This document shows positions 6,798 through 8,138 of a DNA stretch of 8,138 nucleotides, in pieces. The stretch comes from Methanosarcinales archaeon. Its GTDB lineage: Archaea; Halobacteriota; Methanosarcinia; Methanosarcinales; Methanogasteraceae. Below the pieces are notes generated by a model. It saw nothing but the letters and a program-made list of their open reading frames with translations. It did not search any database and was not told where the DNA came from. Location: assembly GCA_030672605.1 (NCBI GenBank), contig DAOVGE010000206.1, forward strand, positions 1-8,138. The letters are read 5' to 3'. How positions within the stretch are numbered: the first letter of the stretch is position 1; every line of letters begins with the position of its first letter. The position numbers were made by a program, and so were the translations under genes.

Positions 6798-7127
6798 CTA
6801 CACCTTACAATCACAGCCCCGCTCCCTTAAGATTTTGACCTGTTCATCATAAGGGGTCACGAATTCGGTCTGCTCGGATTCTCCTGTCGCAAGTTCGGGG
6901 TCAAGAGGCGTATGGTGTTTGTAGCCCCTATTTGCCATCTCTTCGACCAGTTTCTCGTGCCTCAGATAGAGTGCGCCCAGCCGTCCCTTCCAGCGGAGCG
7001 TCTCCGGGTGGTTTGAGTACGCCTTCTTGTTGTTGGTTATTATTGACCATAATGCGTGCAATTCCCTGTGCTCGCCAAGCAGATGATTTCGGCACATTTT
7101 CTCAGGGGGTATGTCCCATATTCTCAT
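6798..7127 (-). CDS. Pyrimidine dimer DNA glycosylase / AP lyase (T4 endonuclease V family)
   Basis: This 109-residue enzyme would start base-excision repair of UV-induced cyclobutane pyrimidine dimers by cutting the glycosidic bond and nicking the abasic site. CRNHLLGEHREL (12-23) aligns with ADQHLMAEYREL of T4 endonuclease V. His15, Arg21 and Glu22 fall on the T4 residues His16, Arg22 and Glu23 (the catalytic glutamate), and Arg2 on Arg3. The block SNHPETLRWKGRLGALYLRHEKLVEEM is the DNA-binding helix region, and NRGYKHHTPLD matches the T4 'KRGFNIKDT' stretch. It is shorter than the 138-residue T4 enzyme and lacks its aromatic C-terminus. I start it at 7127 (MRIWDI), not at the in-frame ATG at 7193: GAGGCGAT lies just upstream, the family begins here, and the longer form would overlap the previous gene. 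The alignment is from memory. Confidence 0.82.
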   Translation of the reverse strand: MRIWDIPPEKMCRNHLLGEHRELHALWSIITNNKKAYSNHPETLRWKGRLGALYLRHEKLVEEMANRGYKHHTPLDPELATGESEQTEFVTPYDEQVKILRERGCDCKV

Positions 7128-7130
7128 GTA

Positions 7131-7138
7131 ATCGCCTC
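7131..7138 (-). promoter_or_regulatory. Ribosome binding site that fixes the start of the dimer glycosylase
   Basis: GAGGCGAT on the minus strand is one base off the consensus GAGGTGAT, and its GAGG lies seven bases before the ATG at 7127. Together with the family alignment it rules against the upstream ATG at 7193. That matters because the free N-terminus is part of the active site in this family. Confidence 0.65.
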
Positions 7139-7152
7139 GATCTTCAACAGAC

Positions 7153-7437
7153 TCAACGTCCTCTGACATTATTGTGTATACGCCTGAAACCAAGCATTAC
7201 GAGTAGTGCTATTGCCAGGGAGATTGCCGATACGGCGATGCAGATCCCTTCAACGTCAAACGAAAAAAAATAGGCGATTCTACGCAAAATCATGAAAAAG
7301 AGCGCAAAGACTAGCAGATTCAACGATTTCAACTCTTTCGGTATGAATTTCGTCAACGAATATCCGTAATAAAACGCAACCACCATGATTGCCACGGCGA
7401 GCAATTCTATGGACATGGCAACTGTTTCGTACTGCAT
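7153..7437 (-). CDS. Small three-helix membrane protein of unknown function
   Basis: I do not recognise the family of this 94-residue protein. It shows three hydrophobic segments: about 8-27 (MSIELLAVAIMVVAFYYGYS), 39-58 (LNLLVFALFFMILRRIAYFF) and 65-84 (ICIAVSAISLAIALLVMLGF), with basic residues in the short loops and at the C-terminus (RRIHNNVRGR). Its ATG shares one base with the TAA of the upstream RCK gene (TAATG, 7435-7439), with AGGAGAG a little upstream, so the two are probably translated together. This suggests a link with ion transport, for example as an accessory subunit, but nothing in the sequence proves it. A run of eight T on the coding strand (7270-7263) falls within the FFSF codons. 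A later ATG at 7416 is a possible alternative start. Confidence 0.7.
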   Translation of the reverse strand: MQYETVAMSIELLAVAIMVVAFYYGYSLTKFIPKELKSLNLLVFALFFMILRRIAYFFSFDVEGICIAVSAISLAIALLVMLGFRRIHNNVRGR

Positions 7438-8138
7438 TACCTGAAAAACTCTCCTATTTTCTCGATTACAACCGTCTCCGGACTCTTCGACAGCATGTTT
7501 TCGTACTCTTCGAAGTTCCTTATGTATTCTCTGCTGCCGATGATAGCAATTGTTGAGTCGTCTTCTATAATAGTATCTCCGCCTATATCGGTTATCACTT
7601 CACCTGCTACCTCAATTGCTATGACCGTGCAGCCGACCTTCGAGCGTATATCCAGCTCACTGAGTGTCTTTCCGACAAAAGGTGAGTCATTGCGGACATG
7701 GTATCTTTCGATCTCGATACCTTCGTAGAGCATCACAACGTCCTCCTCATACTCAGAGATTGCCAGTTTTGCCACCATCTGTCCTACTATGATTGCGAGC
7801 GAGGCAACGTAATCCGCGCCCGCTTTGTAGATTCTGTCGCATATCGGCGCGTTCGCTCTCGTAAGAATGATCGCATCCGGATTCATATTCCTTGCGACAA
7901 GTGTTGCAAAGATCGCGTCGGTATCGATGTTCAGCGCAACTATTACGGTGAACGCAGACGCAACCCCGGCTTCTTTGAGAATCTCTTCGTTTGAACCATC
8001 CCCGATAACATAATCAAATCCGCCCTCTTTCAGAGCATCTCCATTCTTATCCACGACAACAAAGTCCACTTCAGCGGTTCTCAATTCGGTAACGATGCTC
8101 TTTCCGACGTCCCCATACCCGATAACCACGGTATGCCC
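7437..8138 (-). CDS. RCK-domain potassium channel or Trk-type uptake regulator, 5' end beyond the window
   Basis: The reading frame is open to the window edge, so this is the C-terminal 233 residues of a longer protein; the GTG codon at 8129 is internal. The visible part begins GHTVVIGYGDVGK, a Rossmann strand with GYGDVG, followed by VVVDKN, whose Asp (visible residue 30) should bind the ribose of NAD(H) or another nucleotide. GDGSNEEIL and ARNMNPDAIILTRANAP complete an RCK_N (TrkA-N) domain. From about visible residue 135 comes a TrkA-C domain (YEGIEIERYHV ... DSTIAIIGSREYIRNFEEY). Such domains gate potassium channels (MthK type) or Trk/Ktr transporters in response to nucleotide or calcium. 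Whether pore helices precede it in the same chain cannot be seen. HTVVIGYG at the very start of the visible part leaves room for an N-terminal channel domain or simply a few residues. Confidence 0.88.
   Translation of the reverse strand, partial: GHTVVIGYGDVGKSIVTELRTAEVDFVVVDKNGDALKEGGFDYVIGDGSNEEILKEAGVASAFTVIVALNIDTDAIFATLVARNMNPDAIILTRANAPICDRIYKAGADYVASLAIIVGQMVAKLAISEYEEDVVMLYEGIEIERYHVRNDSPFVGKTLSELDIRSKVGCTVIAIEVAGEVITDIGGDTIIEDDSTIAIIGSREYIRNFEEYENMLSKSPETVVIEKIGEFFR

Noticed and set aside
6443..6838. A 131-codon open frame on the plus strand crossing the gap and the zinc-ribbon gene
   Set aside because: It has no recognisable domain or binding site, and most of it is antisense to two genes with clear motifs and their own binding sites.
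7128..7193. A longer N-terminus for the dimer glycosylase starting at 7193
   Set aside because: It would overlap the upstream gene by 41 bases, adds 22 residues not seen in the family and bypasses a strong binding site before MRIWDI.

Overview
The window reads like a chromosome segment of an archaeon, most likely a euryarchaeote of the methanogen/ANME type. The evidence is start sites preceded by motifs complementary to the archaeal 16S tail (AGGTGAT, GAGGCGAT), a DUF2206-type membrane protein (a family known mainly from archaea), a short archaeal-style pyrimidine dimer glycosylase and an MthK-like RCK domain. The lineage is an inference from gene content. All eight supported genes lie on the minus strand, so transcription runs from high to low coordinates.

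Block A (8138 to 6607) starts with the 3' part of an RCK (TrkA-N/TrkA-C) potassium channel or uptake regulator, cut by the window edge. It is joined through a TAATG overlap to a small three-helix membrane protein. Next come a pyrimidine dimer DNA glycosylase (T4 endonuclease V family) and a 61-residue zinc-ribbon protein, closely spaced and each with a good ribosome binding site.

A 434-base non-coding gap (6173 to 6606) follows. It holds a 9-bp tandem repeat, a striking imperfect inverted repeat built from CACGAAT units in each arm, a weak promoter candidate, and a leader hairpin that would cover the ribosome binding site of the next gene.

Block B (6172 to 155) is a tight four-gene operon: a GT4 glycosyltransferase, a large DUF2206 polytopic membrane protein that looks like a GT-C type glycosyltransferase, a second GT4 enzyme, and a fusion of a NodB-like polysaccharide deacetylase with a SAM-dependent methyltransferase. 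The spacings are 18 bases, a 4-base ATGA overlap and 4 bases. Together they look like a module that builds a cell-surface or secreted glycan at the membrane, then trims acetyl groups and adds methyl groups. The glycan itself, its lipid carrier and its flippase cannot be read from this window.

Positions 1 to 154, after the operon, contain no gene that can be supported. No tRNA, rRNA, CRISPR array or transposase was seen.
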